DNA of 64,000 nucleotides from an uncultured Bacteroidia bacterium (GCA_903907075.1 CAIVMQ010000009.1:53797-117796), one strand, 5' to 3'. Counted from the first letter of the stretch, positions 1 to 10,048 are shown. Notes: generated by a model not told the origin, from the sequence alone. Program-made: numbers and translations.

Positions 1-23
1 AATCCTTCGATTATTCTCCTTTG

Positions 24-31
24 CAAAAGTA
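24..31 (-). promoter_or_regulatory. putative -7 promoter box for a gene to the left
   Basis: On the minus strand this reads TACTTTTG, matching the Bacteroidota -7 consensus TAnnTTTG. It would drive a gene beyond the left edge, divergent from the HD phosphohydrolase. No clear TTTG -33 element is seen, so this rests on the box alone. Confidence 0.3.
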
Positions 32-136
32 AACCTTTTGAGTTAAAAAACCAAATAAAATCTACCTGTAATTTGAATATGATTTTTTAAATGAGCAAGT
101 TGTAAATCTGAAGGGTTAAAAAAGAAGAACATTTCT

Positions 137-144
137 TAGCTTTG
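137..144 (+). promoter_or_regulatory. putative -7 box of the HD phosphohydrolase / lpx operon
   Basis: TAGCTTTG matches TAnnTTTG and ends 29 bases before the GTG start at 173. No convincing -33 TTTG is visible. Confidence 0.4.
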
Positions 145-172
145 AACTTTTAATTCATCAAAGGAATCAAAA

Positions 173-1423
173 GTGAAAAGCTCAACAAATAAGATTGTAA
201 ACGATCCGGTATGGGGATTTATCGAACTCAATTCACAACTTCATATAGAACTTATTGAGCATCCATATTTCCAGCGCCTTAGGCGTATAAAACAACTGGG
301 ACTCTCTTCATTGGTTTACCCCGGAGCAAACCACACGCGCTTTGAACATGCTATTGGAACGATGCATCTTGTGCGTTCTGCTGTTGATGTGTTGAAGAAA
401 AAAGGGAATAAAATAACCCCGGAGGAAGAGGAGGGAGTTATCGCAGCCCTTTTATTACACGATATTGGTCACGGCCCTTTCTCGCATGCCCTCGAGCAAA
501 GCATTGTCCAGGGAGTTTCGCACGAGGAACTTTCACTCATCTTTATGGACGAACTAAACAACCAGATGAACGGACGTTTATCGATGGCCATTGAGATCTT
601 TCTGAATAAATACCACAAAAACTTCCTGCACCAATTAGTTAGCAGTCAATTGGATATGGACCGTCTTGATTTTTTAAAGCGGGATAGTTTTTACTCTGGC
701 GTTTCTGAAGGGGTGGTCTCCTCAGAGCGAATTATACAAATGTTGAATGTAAAAAATGATCAATTGGTTGTCGAAGTAAAGGGAATCTATTCTGTCGAAA
801 AATTTCTGATTGCACGTCGACTTATGTATTGGCAAGTATATCTGCATAAAACAGTTATCTCAGCCGAGTTTATGATGATTAAATTATTGCAACGCGCATC
901 CGACCTTGCCTCGTCAGGGCAGGAGGTTCCTACGGTGGGTTATCTTACCTTATTTTTAAATAAATCAATTACGGCTAATGAGTTCCACTCAAAAGATCTG
1001 AAGGTTCGAAAATCAGCTATTGACCATTTCACCTACCTCGATGATGCCGATCTTATCTGCACAATTAAAGGGTGGATGAATCATCCTGATCCTATTCTCT
1101 CTCATCTCTCTGCGTCATTAATTAATCGAAAGCTGTTTAAAATAAAGCTCTCCACTACCCCATTCTCAGCGAGTAAACTAAACAATCTCAAAGAGTTGTC
1201 TGTTGATACGTTCAATATAAATCAAGAGGAGGCAGATTTCTTTGTAATTGACGGTGAGATTACCAATAATGCCTATAATGCTGAGGTTGGGAGCATTCAA
1301 ATTCTCTACAAGAATGGCAAATTAAAGGAGATAAAAGAGGCTTCAGACATTAATTTAGAAGGACTTACAAAAATTGTCAGGAAACATTTCCTCTGTTATC
1401 CGGAAGAAATCTTAACAAGGTAA
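173..1423 (+). CDS. HD superfamily phosphohydrolase (COG1078/SAMHD1-like)
   Basis: A 416-residue cytoplasmic HD-domain protein of the COG1078 type, related to SAMHD1-like dNTP/nucleotide phosphohydrolases. The metal-binding set is visible: HTRFEHAIGTMH (about 54-65), the HD pair in LLHDIGHGPFSH (about 94-105), and the later QLDMDRLDF stretch (159-167) supplying another Asp. The start is GTG at 173, preceded by AAAGGA, and the protein begins close to the family's usual PVWGFIEL segment. It lies 42 bases upstream of lpxD in the same direction, although lpxD also has its own -7 box. The fold is clear; the true substrate is not known from sequence. Confidence 0.85.
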   Translation: MKSSTNKIVNDPVWGFIELNSQLHIELIEHPYFQRLRRIKQLGLSSLVYPGANHTRFEHAIGTMHLVRSAVDVLKKKGNKITPEEEEGVIAALLLHDIGHGPFSHALEQSIVQGVSHEELSLIFMDELNNQMNGRLSMAIEIFLNKYHKNFLHQLVSSQLDMDRLDFLKRDSFYSGVSEGVVSSERIIQMLNVKNDQLVVEVKGIYSVEKFLIARRLMYWQVYLHKTVISAEFMMIKLLQRASDLASSGQEVPTVGYLTLFLNKSITANEFHSKDLKVRKSAIDHFTYLDDADLICTIKGWMNHPDPILSHLSASLINRKLFKIKLSTTPFSASKLNNLKELSVDTFNINQEEADFFVIDGEITNNAYNAEVGSIQILYKNGKLKEIKEASDINLEGLTKIVRKHFLCYPEEILTR

Positions 1424-1432
1424 TTATTTTAT

Positions 1433-1440
1433 TATTTTTG
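1433..1440 (+). promoter_or_regulatory. putative -7 box for lpxD
   Basis: TATTTTTG followed by CACC lies 25 bases before the lpxD ATG, just after the stop of the HD gene. This suggests the lipid A genes can be transcribed independently of the gene before them. Confidence 0.5.
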
Positions 1441-1465
1441 CACCGTAAAATTTAAAGACCAACGA

Positions 1466-2503
1466 ATGGAGTTTTCGGCAAAAGATATTGCAACCCTATT
1501 AGATGGGACAGTCGAAGGGGATAGCAATGTCAGAGTGAATAATCTGTCTAAAATTGATCAACCTGTTACTGGCACCTTGACTTTCCTCTCAAATCCAGCA
1601 TACACAAAATACATTTATACCACAACAGCCTCAATTGTTATTGTAAATAACGACTTTAAGGCTGAGCGGGAGCTATCCTGTACATTGATTAGGGTAGCAA
1701 ATGCCTATGGTGCATTAGCCAAGCTTCTTGATTTTTATGTAAAATCAAAGCCAGTTAAAGTTGGTATTGAGCAGCCATGCTTTATTCACAATTCAGCTAC
1801 TATTGGGGATGAGGTTTATATTGGAGCCTATGCTTACATTGGCGAAAATACACAAATAGGAAACAATGTAAAGATATATCCTCATGTTTATATTGGAGAC
1901 AATGTGAAGATTGGGGATCACACGATTCTCTATTCCGGGGTTAAGATATATGCGGATTGCGTGGTTGGCTCAACAGGAATTATCCATTCGGGTGTAGTTA
2001 TTGGTTCGGATGGATTTGGCTTTGCCCCTAATGATGGTGCTGCATATTCAAAGATTGAGCAAATTGGTAATGTAATCATTGAAGATAATGTTGAAATTGG
2101 GGCAAATACCACAATTGATCGTGCGACAATGGGTTCAACAATCCTGCGCAGTGGTGTAAAGCTCGATAATCTGATTCAGATTGCCCATAATGATGATATT
2201 GGCGAGAATACTGTGATGGCTGCGCAATCGGGTGTTGCTGGATCTACCGTGATAGGAAAAAACTGTCTCTTAGGTGGCCAAGCGGCTATTTCTGGACATA
2301 TTACAATTGGAGATGGATCGAAAATCGGACCAAAAACAGGGGTTATGTCGTCATTGAAACCCAATTCGGTTGTCTTAGGGACACCCGCAGAAGAATTTAA
2401 AGCTACAATGAAGTCCTATTCCATCATTCGTAATCTTCCGAAATTACGCGAGGAGATTATCGAGCTTCAAAAAAAGATAAAATTAATCGAAAACAACGAA
2501 TAA
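1466..2503 (+). CDS. lpxD: UDP-3-O-(3-hydroxyacyl)glucosamine N-acyltransferase LpxD
   Basis: Third acyltransfer step of lipid A synthesis: moves a 3-hydroxyacyl chain from acyl carrier protein to the amino group of UDP-3-O-acyl-glucosamine at the inner face of the cytoplasmic membrane. The N-terminal uridine-binding domain (about 1-100) is followed by a long left-handed beta-helix of hexapeptide repeats such as [16 protein letters not shown] (about 103-300). The catalytic His is seen in [11 protein letters not shown] (H241, equivalent to H239 of E. coli LpxD). At 345 residues it has normal family length. It is followed by lpxC/fabZ after 18 bases and then lpxA, a typical Bacteroidota order. 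Confidence 0.95.
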   Translation: MEFSAKDIATLLDGTVEGDSNVRVNNLSKIDQPVTGTLTFLSNPAYTKYIYTTTASIVIVNNDFKAERELSCTLIRVANAYGALAKLLDFYVKSKPVKVGIEQPCFIHNSATIGDEVYIGAYAYIGENTQIGNNVKIYPHVYIGDNVKIGDHTILYSGVKIYADCVVGSTGIIHSGVVIGSDGFGFAPNDGAAYSKIEQIGNVIIEDNVEIGANTTIDRATMGSTILRSGVKLDNLIQIAHNDDIGENTVMAAQSGVAGSTVIGKNCLLGGQAAISGHITIGDGSKIGPKTGVMSSLKPNSVVLGTPAEEFKATMKSYSIIRNLPKLREEIIELQKKIKLIENNE

Positions 2504-2521
2504 AAAATAAAATTTCTTGAA

Positions 2522-3919
2522 ATGATAAGTATTAAACAAAATACTATTGAAAGAGAGTTCTCTATTTCTGGCAAAGGTTTGCATACCGGGGCTGAAGTCA
2601 CCATAACCTTTAAGCCTGCACCTGAAAACTTCGGATTTAAATTCAAGCGCATTGACCTTGAAGGAGAGCCTATCATTGAGGCTAACGTCTCTAAAGTAAA
2701 AGGAACTTCACGAGGAACTGTATTGCAAGAAGGTGAAGTAGTGATCAGCACAATTGAACATGTGATGGCTGCCCTTATCGGAACAGAAATAGACAATATA
2801 TTAATGGAGCTGGATGGACCTGAGGCGCCAATTCTTGACGGTAGTGCAATTGCGTATGTTAACGCACTTATGGCTGCTGGATTGCAGGAGCAGGATGCCG
2901 ATCGCGAATATTTTGAAATCAAAAAAAAGATTGTTTATCGCAATGCAGAGACCGGAACTGAACTAATTGCCTATCCTGATGATGATTTCAGTCTCGATGT
3001 GATGATCTCGTATAATTCAGCAGTGCTCGATAACCAATATGCCACCTTCGATAGCACGACGAATTTCGCAAAGGAGATCGCCCCTTGCCGCACGTTTGTT
3101 TTTGTCCGAGAGCTTGAAACGCTACTGAAAAATAACCTGGTCAAAGGAGGTGAGGTCGATAATGCTATTGTTATTATGGATCAGCCAATGGAGCAAGATG
3201 AATTAGATAGAATTGCTGACTTGTTCCATCAGAAACATATTGAAGTAAATAAGATTGGGATACTTAATAACCTTACCCTTCACTACGATAACGAATGTGC
3301 CCGACATAAACTCCTCGATGTTATCGGTGATCTGGCCTTAATCGGGAAACGGATAAAAGGTAGAATCGTAGCCAAGAGGCCTGGGCACGGACCGAATACC
3401 GAATTTGCCAAGATGCTTCAGAAGGAGTATCTTAAAGGCATTTCCGAGAGTACAGCTCCTGAATATGACCCAAACAAGAGCCCTTTATACGATGTGAATC
3501 AGATAAAGAAAATGTTGCCGCATAGGAATCCATTCCTTTTGCTTGATAAGGTCCTCGAGAAAGGGGTTGATCATATCATTGGGGTGAAAAATGTAACCAT
3601 GAATGAGCCATTTTTCGTAGGCCATTTTCCTGAAGAACCCGTAATGCCGGGAGTACTTATAATAGAGGCAATGGCACAATGTGGCGGAGTCTTTGTAATT
3701 AGCTCACAACCTGCCGACGGCGACTATTCAACCTATTTCATGACCATGGACAACATAAAATTCAGGAAGAAAGTTATTCCGGGCGACACCCTGGTTTTCC
3801 GACTTAAATTACTTGGCCCAATACGCCGTGGAATTGCCAACATGAGAGCGATCGCATTTGTTGGCGACACAATAGTATGCGAAGGAGAATTTATGGCTAT
3901 AATTGCAAAAACAAAATAA
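2522..3919 (+). CDS. lpxC/fabZ: bifunctional LpxC deacetylase / FabZ dehydratase
   Basis: A 465-residue fusion. Residues 1-300 are LpxC, the zinc UDP-3-O-acyl-GlcNAc deacetylase that commits carbon to lipid A: STIEHVMAAL carries zinc ligand H80, RHKLLDVIGD carries H262 and D266, and RPGHGPN carries the catalytic His (H289). Residues 318-465 are FabZ, the 3-hydroxyacyl-ACP dehydratase of fatty acid elongation: LPHRNPFLLLD, then GHFPEEPVMPG with active-site His H368, and IEAMAQ with E382. The two activities compete for 3-hydroxyacyl-ACP. This fusion is a familiar Bacteroidota arrangement. It lies 18 bases after lpxD. Confidence 0.95.
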   Translation: MISIKQNTIEREFSISGKGLHTGAEVTITFKPAPENFGFKFKRIDLEGEPIIEANVSKVKGTSRGTVLQEGEVVISTIEHVMAALIGTEIDNILMELDGPEAPILDGSAIAYVNALMAAGLQEQDADREYFEIKKKIVYRNAETGTELIAYPDDDFSLDVMISYNSAVLDNQYATFDSTTNFAKEIAPCRTFVFVRELETLLKNNLVKGGEVDNAIVIMDQPMEQDELDRIADLFHQKHIEVNKIGILNNLTLHYDNECARHKLLDVIGDLALIGKRIKGRIVAKRPGHGPNTEFAKMLQKEYLKGISESTAPEYDPNKSPLYDVNQIKKMLPHRNPFLLLDKVLEKGVDHIIGVKNVTMNEPFFVGHFPEEPVMPGVLIIEAMAQCGGVFVISSQPADGDYSTYFMTMDNIKFRKKVIPGDTLVFRLKLLGPIRRGIANMRAIAFVGDTIVCEGEFMAIIAKTK

Positions 3920-3965
3920 GAAAAATCCCTTTATCGGAATTTTAGTCTCTATAAAAATTTCAACA

Positions 3966-4748
3966 ATGAATCAACCTTTAGCAAATATTCATCCAGATGC
4001 AAAAATAGGTGTAGGTGTAACTATCGAACCTTTCGCTACAGTATCGAGCGATGTAATCATTGGAGACGGAACATATATTGGACCAACAGCAGTAATCTTA
4101 CCCGGTTGCAGAATTGGTAAAAACTGTAAAATTCACTCAGGTGCCGTTATCGGAGGTGAGCCGCAAGATCTTAAGTTCAAAGGTGAATATACGACAGTCG
4201 AGATTGGCGACAATACCACCATTAGAGAGTGCGTAACCGTAAACAGAGGAACGGCAGCCCATGGGAAAACCGTAATCGGAAGTAACTGTTTGATTATGGC
4301 CTATGTACATGTTGCTCACGACTGTGTTGTAGGTGATAGCGTAATAATAGTAAATTCTGTTGCCTTAGCCGGAGAAGTTATTGTTGATGATTTCGCTATT
4401 ATCGGGGGCCATACAGGCATCCATCAGTTCTGTCATATTGGAAAACATGTGATGTTATCCGGAGGATCCTTGGTCCGTAAAGATGTCCCGCCCTATATTA
4501 AAGCAGGTCGCGAGCCTCTTTCATACGCCGGGGTAAACTCAATTGGTCTTCGACGCAGAGGATTTTCAAATGAGGTGATCTGTCAGATACAGGATATCTA
4601 CCGTATCATCTACCAAAAAGGGTATAATAATACACAAGCTCTCGAGGTTATTGAGGCCGAAATGCCAGCTTCGCGTGAGCGAGATGAGATATTATTATTT
4701 CTTAAAGATTCAAAAAGGGGAATTATCAAAGGTTACTTTCCCGATTGA
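3966..4748 (+). CDS. lpxA: UDP-N-acetylglucosamine acyltransferase LpxA
   Basis: First enzyme of lipid A synthesis: transfers a 3-hydroxyacyl group to the 3-OH of UDP-GlcNAc. Hexapeptide-repeat beta-helix over residues 1-190 (VTIEPFATVSSDVIIGDGTYIG), catalytic His in VHVAHDC (H118), then a helical C-terminus. The reading frame is open back to 3903, overlapping lpxC/fabZ, but the ATG at 3966 gives 260 residues, close to the 262 of E. coli LpxA, and begins MNQPLANIHPDAKIG as the family does; the extra 21 residues do not look like LpxA. Last gene of the lpx group, followed by a terminator. Confidence 0.95.
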   Translation: MNQPLANIHPDAKIGVGVTIEPFATVSSDVIIGDGTYIGPTAVILPGCRIGKNCKIHSGAVIGGEPQDLKFKGEYTTVEIGDNTTIRECVTVNRGTAAHGKTVIGSNCLIMAYVHVAHDCVVGDSVIIVNSVALAGEVIVDDFAIIGGHTGIHQFCHIGKHVMLSGGSLVRKDVPPYIKAGREPLSYAGVNSIGLRRRGFSNEVICQIQDIYRIIYQKGYNNTQALEVIEAEMPASRERDEILLFLKDSKRGIIKGYFPD

Positions 4749-4771
4749 TCATCGTCGAATTAAATCCAAAT

Positions 4772-4810
4772 AAACCCTCACGATCCTATAAATCCTGAGG
4801 GTTTATTTTT
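4772..4810 (+). terminator. Rho-independent terminator after lpxA
   Basis: AAACCCTCA pairs with TGAGGGTTT across a 15-base loop, followed by ATTTTT. It lies 24 bases after the lpxA stop and before the convergent membrane-protein gene. Confidence 0.75.
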
Positions 4811-4860
4811 AAAGACCTCTTCGCATTTAAAAATAAAATCTGAAAGAAACGGACACGATA

Positions 4861-5850
4861 CTATCGATACATAATAAGAACAAAGACCGAAATAAGCACG
4901 AATATCCAAGTCAATATCTCTTTTAGTAAGGTGTGATTATCTGAGTTAAGATACTGGGAAATAAAGTAAGCAACAGGTATAGAGGACAATGCAACAATCT
5001 CAATACTTATAGTTACAAACAGTAACGCTGGAATAGTTACCAAACCAAGAATCCAATAACAGATTATAAAATATTTACGCGAGCTAACCTTAATCATCTG
5101 GAATACTCCAAGCACAGACAAGCTTCCCAATAAAGCCAAGAGAGAAACAATAGCAGTGAGTAACAAAAAGTAGGGCTCTAAAAGATACTCATTATGCCTT
5201 GTCCAGAGCATCTCAACCATCTCTTTTCCTAATAAACGATACGATTCCGTCAAAAATGAATAGACCCCCATAAACAGCCATGGAATGCCAAATCCAAGAA
5301 CTGGAATCGCCAAAAGTCTCCAGTTATCGTCTTTTTGAAGCACAAAAATAGAGATCCAAATAAGTGGAAACAGCGCTATGACCGGAAGATAAATTAAAGA
5401 TCCAATCGCTAAGAAAAATGAGGCATTAAAAGTATGGGAGATGGCAATTTTTCGATGAAAAGTATCAAAAATAAAATAGATAGAGATTAATATGAATGAG
5501 GTTGCAAGGTGAACAGGAAGAAAAGAGTGCAAGGTGTCCAGAGCAGAAACTGTAATAAGATAAACAATTCCGGGAATATAGGACCTCTTATTGAGGAAGA
5601 TATAGGCCGAACCTAATTGTGATAAAAAAAACGAGTTTAGAACAACTAATAAAAAAGCCAGAAAAACTTGCCAGAAATTCGAATTACCGATAAAGTGACA
5701 AGCAAGATAATATAAAGGCATTGCTCCATTTGCCCGGCTTAGATCAAGAGGCATTGGAGACTGAAGATTGTGCCACCAAAAAACAAGCCCAATTACTGGG
5801 ATCAGCAAAGAACTAAGCAGTGAATTACTCTTCAGGATGCGAAGCAACAT
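4861..5850 (-). CDS. polytopic membrane protein of unknown function (possibly DUF6427-like)
   Basis: A 329-residue, very hydrophobic protein with roughly nine to ten predicted membrane segments and few polar loops; the charged N-terminus MLLRILKSN runs straight into the first segment. No catalytic motif is recognisable. Its position 6 bases downstream of purD on the same strand suggests co-transcription. Size and context recall the Bacteroidota DUF6427 family, but that is from memory of gene neighbourhoods and not a domain match. Function unknown. Confidence 0.6.
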   Translation of the reverse strand: MLLRILKSNSLLSSLLIPVIGLVFWWHNLQSPMPLDLSRANGAMPLYYLACHFIGNSNFWQVFLAFLLVVLNSFFLSQLGSAYIFLNKRSYIPGIVYLITVSALDTLHSFLPVHLATSFILISIYFIFDTFHRKIAISHTFNASFFLAIGSLIYLPVIALFPLIWISIFVLQKDDNWRLLAIPVLGFGIPWLFMGVYSFLTESYRLLGKEMVEMLWTRHNEYLLEPYFLLLTAIVSLLALLGSLSVLGVFQMIKVSSRKYFIICYWILGLVTIPALLFVTISIEIVALSSIPVAYFISQYLNSDNHTLLKEILTWIFVLISVFVLIMYR

Positions 5851-5856
5851 ACCATT

Positions 5857-7131
5857 CTATTTTAGTAGATCAATTCCTAAATCTGTTCGAAAGTACTTAT
5901 TCCGAAACTGTATCGTTGCCGCATTTCGGTATGAATTTTCGAGTGCCTGTTCAATTGAAGTTCCTAATGAGCTAACTGCAATTACTCTCCCTCCATTGGT
6001 TACCACCTTATCGCCTGAAAATTGAGTACCCGAATGAAAAAGGATACTTCCTGAGACATTATCCAAATTAGAAATAACATCCCCTTTCGCATAGTTTCCG
6101 GGGTATCCCCCAGCAACCATCATCACAGTAGCAGCACATGCACTATCAATCTCAAGGATCCGATCAGTGAGATTTCTTTGAGCAACACCTTCAAATAAAT
6201 CAACAAGGTCCGATTTAAGACGAAGAATCACTGCCTCTGTTTCAGGATCACCCATACGGACATTATATTCAATTACAAATGGCTCTGAATCAACGCTTAT
6301 TAATCCGAAGAAGATAAATCCTTTGTAATCGATGTTATCTTGTTGTAGTCCTTTCACAGTCGGTATGATAATCCGTTGCTCTACCTTATTCATAAATACC
6401 TCATCAGCAAATGGGACAGGAGAAATAGCACCCATGCCTCCCGTATTCAATCCGGTATCTCCCTCTCCAATGCGTTTATAATCCTTGGCAACAGGGAGGA
6501 TTTTATAATCGTGACCATCGGTAAGTGCAAATACGGAGCATTCAATACCCGACAAGAACTGCTCTATAACAACAGTTTCACTTGCCTGCCCAAACATTCC
6601 TCCAAGCATTTCACGAACAGCCTGTTCTGCCTCAGGAAGCTCCTCGATAATCAATACCCCCTTGCCGGCAGCTAATCCATCGGCCTTAAGAACATAAGGG
6701 GCCTTTAAGCTCTGAAGAAAAGCTATTCCCTGCTCCAGATTATCACGCGCAACCGAGAAATAGGCCGCAGTTGGTATTCCATGACGCATCATAAATTGTT
6801 TGGCAAAATCTTTACTCCCTTCAAGGCGAGCACCATCACGTGTAGGTCCAATAACAGGAATAGTGCGAAGTTGAGAGTCCGCTAAAAAGAAATCATGAAT
6901 CCCCTCAACAAGAGGCACCTCAGGACCTACAACGACAAGCTCGATATCATTCTCAAGCACAACCTTACGGATCGCCGTAAAATCGGTAACCCCAATCTCA
7001 ATATTGGTCCCAAATTCAGCAGTCCCTGCATTACCAGGTGCAATAAATAGTTTATTTACTTTAGGGCTCTGGCTAATTTTCCATGCAAAAGCATGCTCAC
7101 GACCTCCGGAACCAATAATAAGTATATTCAT
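5857..7131 (-). CDS. purD: phosphoribosylamine-glycine ligase PurD
   Basis: Second step of de novo purine synthesis: ATP-dependent joining of glycine to 5-phosphoribosylamine to give GAR. The protein starts MNILIIGSGGREHAFAWKI, the hallmark N-domain of PurD, and carries ATP-grasp signatures VLKADGLAAGKGVLI (about 148-162) and YNVRMGDPETEAVI (about 288-301). At 424 residues it is full length. It is the first gene of a two-gene unit with the membrane protein downstream. Confidence 0.95.
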   Translation of the reverse strand: MNILIIGSGGREHAFAWKISQSPKVNKLFIAPGNAGTAEFGTNIEIGVTDFTAIRKVVLENDIELVVVGPEVPLVEGIHDFFLADSQLRTIPVIGPTRDGARLEGSKDFAKQFMMRHGIPTAAYFSVARDNLEQGIAFLQSLKAPYVLKADGLAAGKGVLIIEELPEAEQAVREMLGGMFGQASETVVIEQFLSGIECSVFALTDGHDYKILPVAKDYKRIGEGDTGLNTGGMGAISPVPFADEVFMNKVEQRIIIPTVKGLQQDNIDYKGFIFFGLISVDSEPFVIEYNVRMGDPETEAVILRLKSDLVDLFEGVAQRNLTDRILEIDSACAATVMMVAGGYPGNYAKGDVISNLDNVSGSILFHSGTQFSGDKVVTNGGRVIAVSSLGTSIEQALENSYRNAATIQFRNKYFRTDLGIDLLK

Positions 7132-7322
7132 ATTACGATTTTGTATTCAAAATATATTCTGCAAAACAACTGATAACTAACCATTATTAGTCCCAACTAA
7201 AGGGAGTTATTAAACTGGATATTTCCTTGTACAAAATAAACAAATTTCGGCCTATATTTCATTTTAGAGTTGGGAATGTATATCTTCACCACATTCGCTA
7301 AAATATTTAATTGCTTACGCAG

Positions 7323-8213
7323 ATGGGAAAAAATTTATCGAGACGCAATTTTATTCAAACAGGAGTTATTTCAACACTAGGACTAGCCACGCTTAACCCA
7401 ATATCGGCATTAGCAAAGAGTCATAAATCAACTATTAAGCTGGGGTTGGTAACTTATCAGTGGGCCAAAGACTGGGATCTCCCCACCTTGATCACCAACT
7501 GTACAAAGACAGGAATCCTGGGTGTTGAGTTGCGCACAATGCATGCCCACGGAGTTGAATCTACACTAAATGACATACAGCGACAAGAGGTGAAAAAGAG
7601 GTTTGCCGACAGTCCAGTCACCTGTCTGGGTTATGGCTCAAACTTCGAATACCACAGCCCAGATCCGATAAAACTCAGATGGAATATCGATCAGACAAAA
7701 ACCTATATTAAGCTTTGTAAAGACATCGGAGCCTCAGGGATAAAAGTGAAGCCCAATGATCTGCCTGCAGGGGTTGATCAAGAGCGCACGATCGCACAAA
7801 TAGCCTCTTCTTTTAATGAAGTGGGGAAATTTGCAAAAGAGTTTGGTCTCGTGGTAAGAGTCGAAGTTCATGGAAATAAGACACAGGAGTTGCCAAATAT
7901 GAGAGCAATTTTTAATCAGGTAACTGAAAAAAATGTTAAAATATGCTGGAACTGCAACGACCAGGATCTTCTTCCACCGGGATTAGAGGATAATTTTAGT
8001 AGCGTTAAAAAGTGGTTTGGCGATACGGTTCATGTCCGTGAATTTAATGTAGGCAACTACCCATATCAGCAACTTTTTAGGCTATTTCATGAAAATCACT
8101 ATAACGGATGGATTCTTATGGAAGCCAGAACAGAGCCCTCAGATAAGGTTGAGGCACTGAAAGAGCAACTCGTTCTATTTAATCAATTGGTTGCGAATAC
8201 AAAGAATGGGTAA
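7323..8213 (+). CDS. Tat-exported sugar phosphate isomerase/epimerase-like TIM-barrel protein
   Basis: A xylose-isomerase-like TIM barrel (AP endonuclease family 2 fold) of about 296 residues. The N-terminus LSRRNFIQTGVISTLG is a twin-arginine signal, so it is folded in the cytoplasm and exported to the periplasm. The core contains KLGLVTYQW, GVELRTMHAHGVEST, LVVRVEVHGNK and GWILMEART, which fit metal-binding barrel strands. The frame is open from a TTG at 7311, but the ATG at 7323 places the RR motif at the usual distance. Substrate unknown; such proteins are common near sugar-catabolic genes, but the neighbours here do not indicate one. Confidence 0.8.
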   Translation: MGKNLSRRNFIQTGVISTLGLATLNPISALAKSHKSTIKLGLVTYQWAKDWDLPTLITNCTKTGILGVELRTMHAHGVESTLNDIQRQEVKKRFADSPVTCLGYGSNFEYHSPDPIKLRWNIDQTKTYIKLCKDIGASGIKVKPNDLPAGVDQERTIAQIASSFNEVGKFAKEFGLVVRVEVHGNKTQELPNMRAIFNQVTEKNVKICWNCNDQDLLPPGLEDNFSSVKKWFGDTVHVREFNVGNYPYQQLFRLFHENHYNGWILMEARTEPSDKVEALKEQLVLFNQLVANTKNG

Positions 8214-8275
8214 TGGGTAAGGTAATTAATAATCGCCTTCAAATTAAGTATCAATGAGAAACAGAGGGATTTTGC

Positions 8276-9019
8276 ATGGCGATTAAGGAGGTTTTCATAG
8301 AACAAGTTGGAGCTGTGACCATCAGCAGAAACCGCCAGGCGCTGAGGTTTAAAATTGCTATCCGTCCTGACGGCAGAATACGCGTGACTATTCCGTGGCT
8401 CGCCTCCTTTCGTACCGGGGAGAAATTCCTGATTGAGCATCTGCCATGGATCGATGAGACCCGCAGGAAGCTAGCTCTTAATCCAACAGAGCCAAAGCAC
8501 ATTCACCCTGGGCACCTTTTTACTACGCGCAATTATGAATACCATATTTGTCCTGCAGAGGTAAAGAACTTACGTATTAGGTATGCCTATGCCACCAAAC
8601 AGGTGTATTTCGAATATCCTGTAAATTTGGCTATAGAGGATAGTGAATTACAAAAGAGATTGGCTAAGATGATTGAAAATGTGCTCCGTTTTGATGCCAA
8701 AAAATACCTCCCTGTAAGGATTGCCGAATTAGCTAATAAATTGGGCTATAGCTACCAAAAAATAACAATTAAAAATAACCGCTCAAACTGGGGAAGTTGC
8801 TCCACACGCAAGAATATTAATCTTAATCTTCATCTGATGCGACTTCCGGATAAACTAATTGATTATGTTCTTGTGCATGAATTAGTCCATACCATTATAC
8901 CCAATCATGGACCTGATTTCAAAGCCACAATGCTGCATCATTTTAACGACATGGCACAAATAGATAAAGAACTAAAGAAGATAGGGACAGGGTTAGCGTC
9001 AATAGCGCAGGTGAAGTAA
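8276..9019 (+). CDS. YgjP-like M48/DUF45 metallopeptidase
   Basis: A 247-residue protein of the YgjP/DUF45 family (WLM-like zincin fold). The zinc site is clear: HELVHTIIPNHGPDF contains HExxH plus the downstream NHGP His, and the preceding NRSNWGSCSTRKNINLNLHL is the family's NxWGSC segment. No signal peptide or membrane segment is seen, so it is probably cytoplasmic. The cellular substrate is unsettled for the family. Its end overlaps the convergent PiT transporter gene by 21 bases. Confidence 0.85.
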   Translation: MAIKEVFIEQVGAVTISRNRQALRFKIAIRPDGRIRVTIPWLASFRTGEKFLIEHLPWIDETRRKLALNPTEPKHIHPGHLFTTRNYEYHICPAEVKNLRIRYAYATKQVYFEYPVNLAIEDSELQKRLAKMIENVLRFDAKKYLPVRIAELANKLGYSYQKITIKNNRSNWGSCSTRKNINLNLHLMRLPDKLIDYVLVHELVHTIIPNHGPDFKATMLHHFNDMAQIDKELKKIGTGLASIAQVK

Positions 9020-10048
9020 TCCAGCCTGGTCGGCTAATACGGTCAGGAAATAGGATAATGAGAATGCAAAGATAGGTGCGATAAACCAGATCACCCAGAG
9101 CCTTTTAACCACTTTATTGGCAAAGGTTACTCTCCACCCTTTCTTTGAAACACTAAGGGCCAGAATGGCAAAGGTATTGAGCTGCACCAATGAGGTTGGA
9201 ATGCCTCGGCTTATCGAGGCTGCTAACAAAAGAGATGCCGTAATTACGGATATAATTGAAGCCTCTACCTTTCCTATATCGGTTATCTCAGTACCAGTTT
9301 TGACGATCAATTTTCGACCAAATATAGAACTCCCAATACCAAAGGAGGGGGCTATTATCAAAGTACCAAGAATCATGATTAGCACAAAATTACTCCCTGT
9401 AGGATCGATGTGCAACTCATTGGTTATCATTGAAGTTATTGGACCAGAGGCATTAGCGACATTATTTGAGCCAATAGAGAACGCGACATAGCAACTGGTA
9501 ATAATCACAACCCAGCGGAAAAACGATTGTCGTTTAAAAGTTTGGAAATATCCCGGATATTTCATGTCGAATCGTTTTATCGAGATATTGGCAATCAGAT
9601 ACATGATTCCAAAGGAGACAATAGGGAGCAATACCCATGCAGGGATGATTTCGGTAAATAGTTTTGTCGTATTTAATTGTCCCAGATAATGTGCGGGGGC
9701 TGCCAGTGCCAATACCGTTGATTGTGACGTCGATTGCGGCACTCCTAAGAGATTAGCGAAAAGGAGTGAAAGGGCAACTGAAAATAAAATAATTGTTGTT
9801 AGGACATAGTTAAGGCTCTCTGCAGGTATTATACCCTTGCCGAGAGTTATGGCAGTATTTTTTCCAGCGAGCAGGGCTCCTACAAGAACGCATAGTCCGA
9901 AAAGACCCGGGATAAGATCCCTACGCAGGATACCTGAACCATAGGCCGTAGCAAAAGCAGGAGAAGTACCGCTTCCGCCCATATTAATTGCCAAAAACAT
10001 AGCAACCAAAAATGGCAAAAGCAAACCATTAAGCATTGGAGCAATCAT
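8999..10048 (-). CDS. PiT-family inorganic phosphate transporter
   Basis: A 349-residue inner-membrane protein with about ten membrane segments and the duplicated PiT signatures: an N-terminal NMGGSGTSPAFATAYGSG and a C-terminal SIGSNNVANASGPI repeat. It would import inorganic phosphate by ion symport. No PhoU-like gene lies alongside, which often accompanies this family. It overlaps the convergent YgjP-like gene by 21 bases at the 3' ends. Confidence 0.9.
   Translation of the reverse strand: MIAPMLNGLLLPFLVAMFLAINMGGSGTSPAFATAYGSGILRRDLIPGLFGLCVLVGALLAGKNTAITLGKGIIPAESLNYVLTTIILFSVALSLLFANLLGVPQSTSQSTVLALAAPAHYLGQLNTTKLFTEIIPAWVLLPIVSFGIMYLIANISIKRFDMKYPGYFQTFKRQSFFRWVVIITSCYVAFSIGSNNVANASGPITSMITNELHIDPTGSNFVLIMILGTLIIAPSFGIGSSIFGRKLIVKTGTEITDIGKVEASIISVITASLLLAASISRGIPTSLVQLNTFAILALSVSKKGWRVTFANKVVKRLWVIWFIAPIFAFSLSYFLTVLADQAGLLHLRY

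Noticed and set aside
3903..3965. Upstream start of lpxA overlapping lpxC/fabZ
   Set aside because: The extra 21 residues do not resemble LpxA, whose normal start is matched by ATG 3966.
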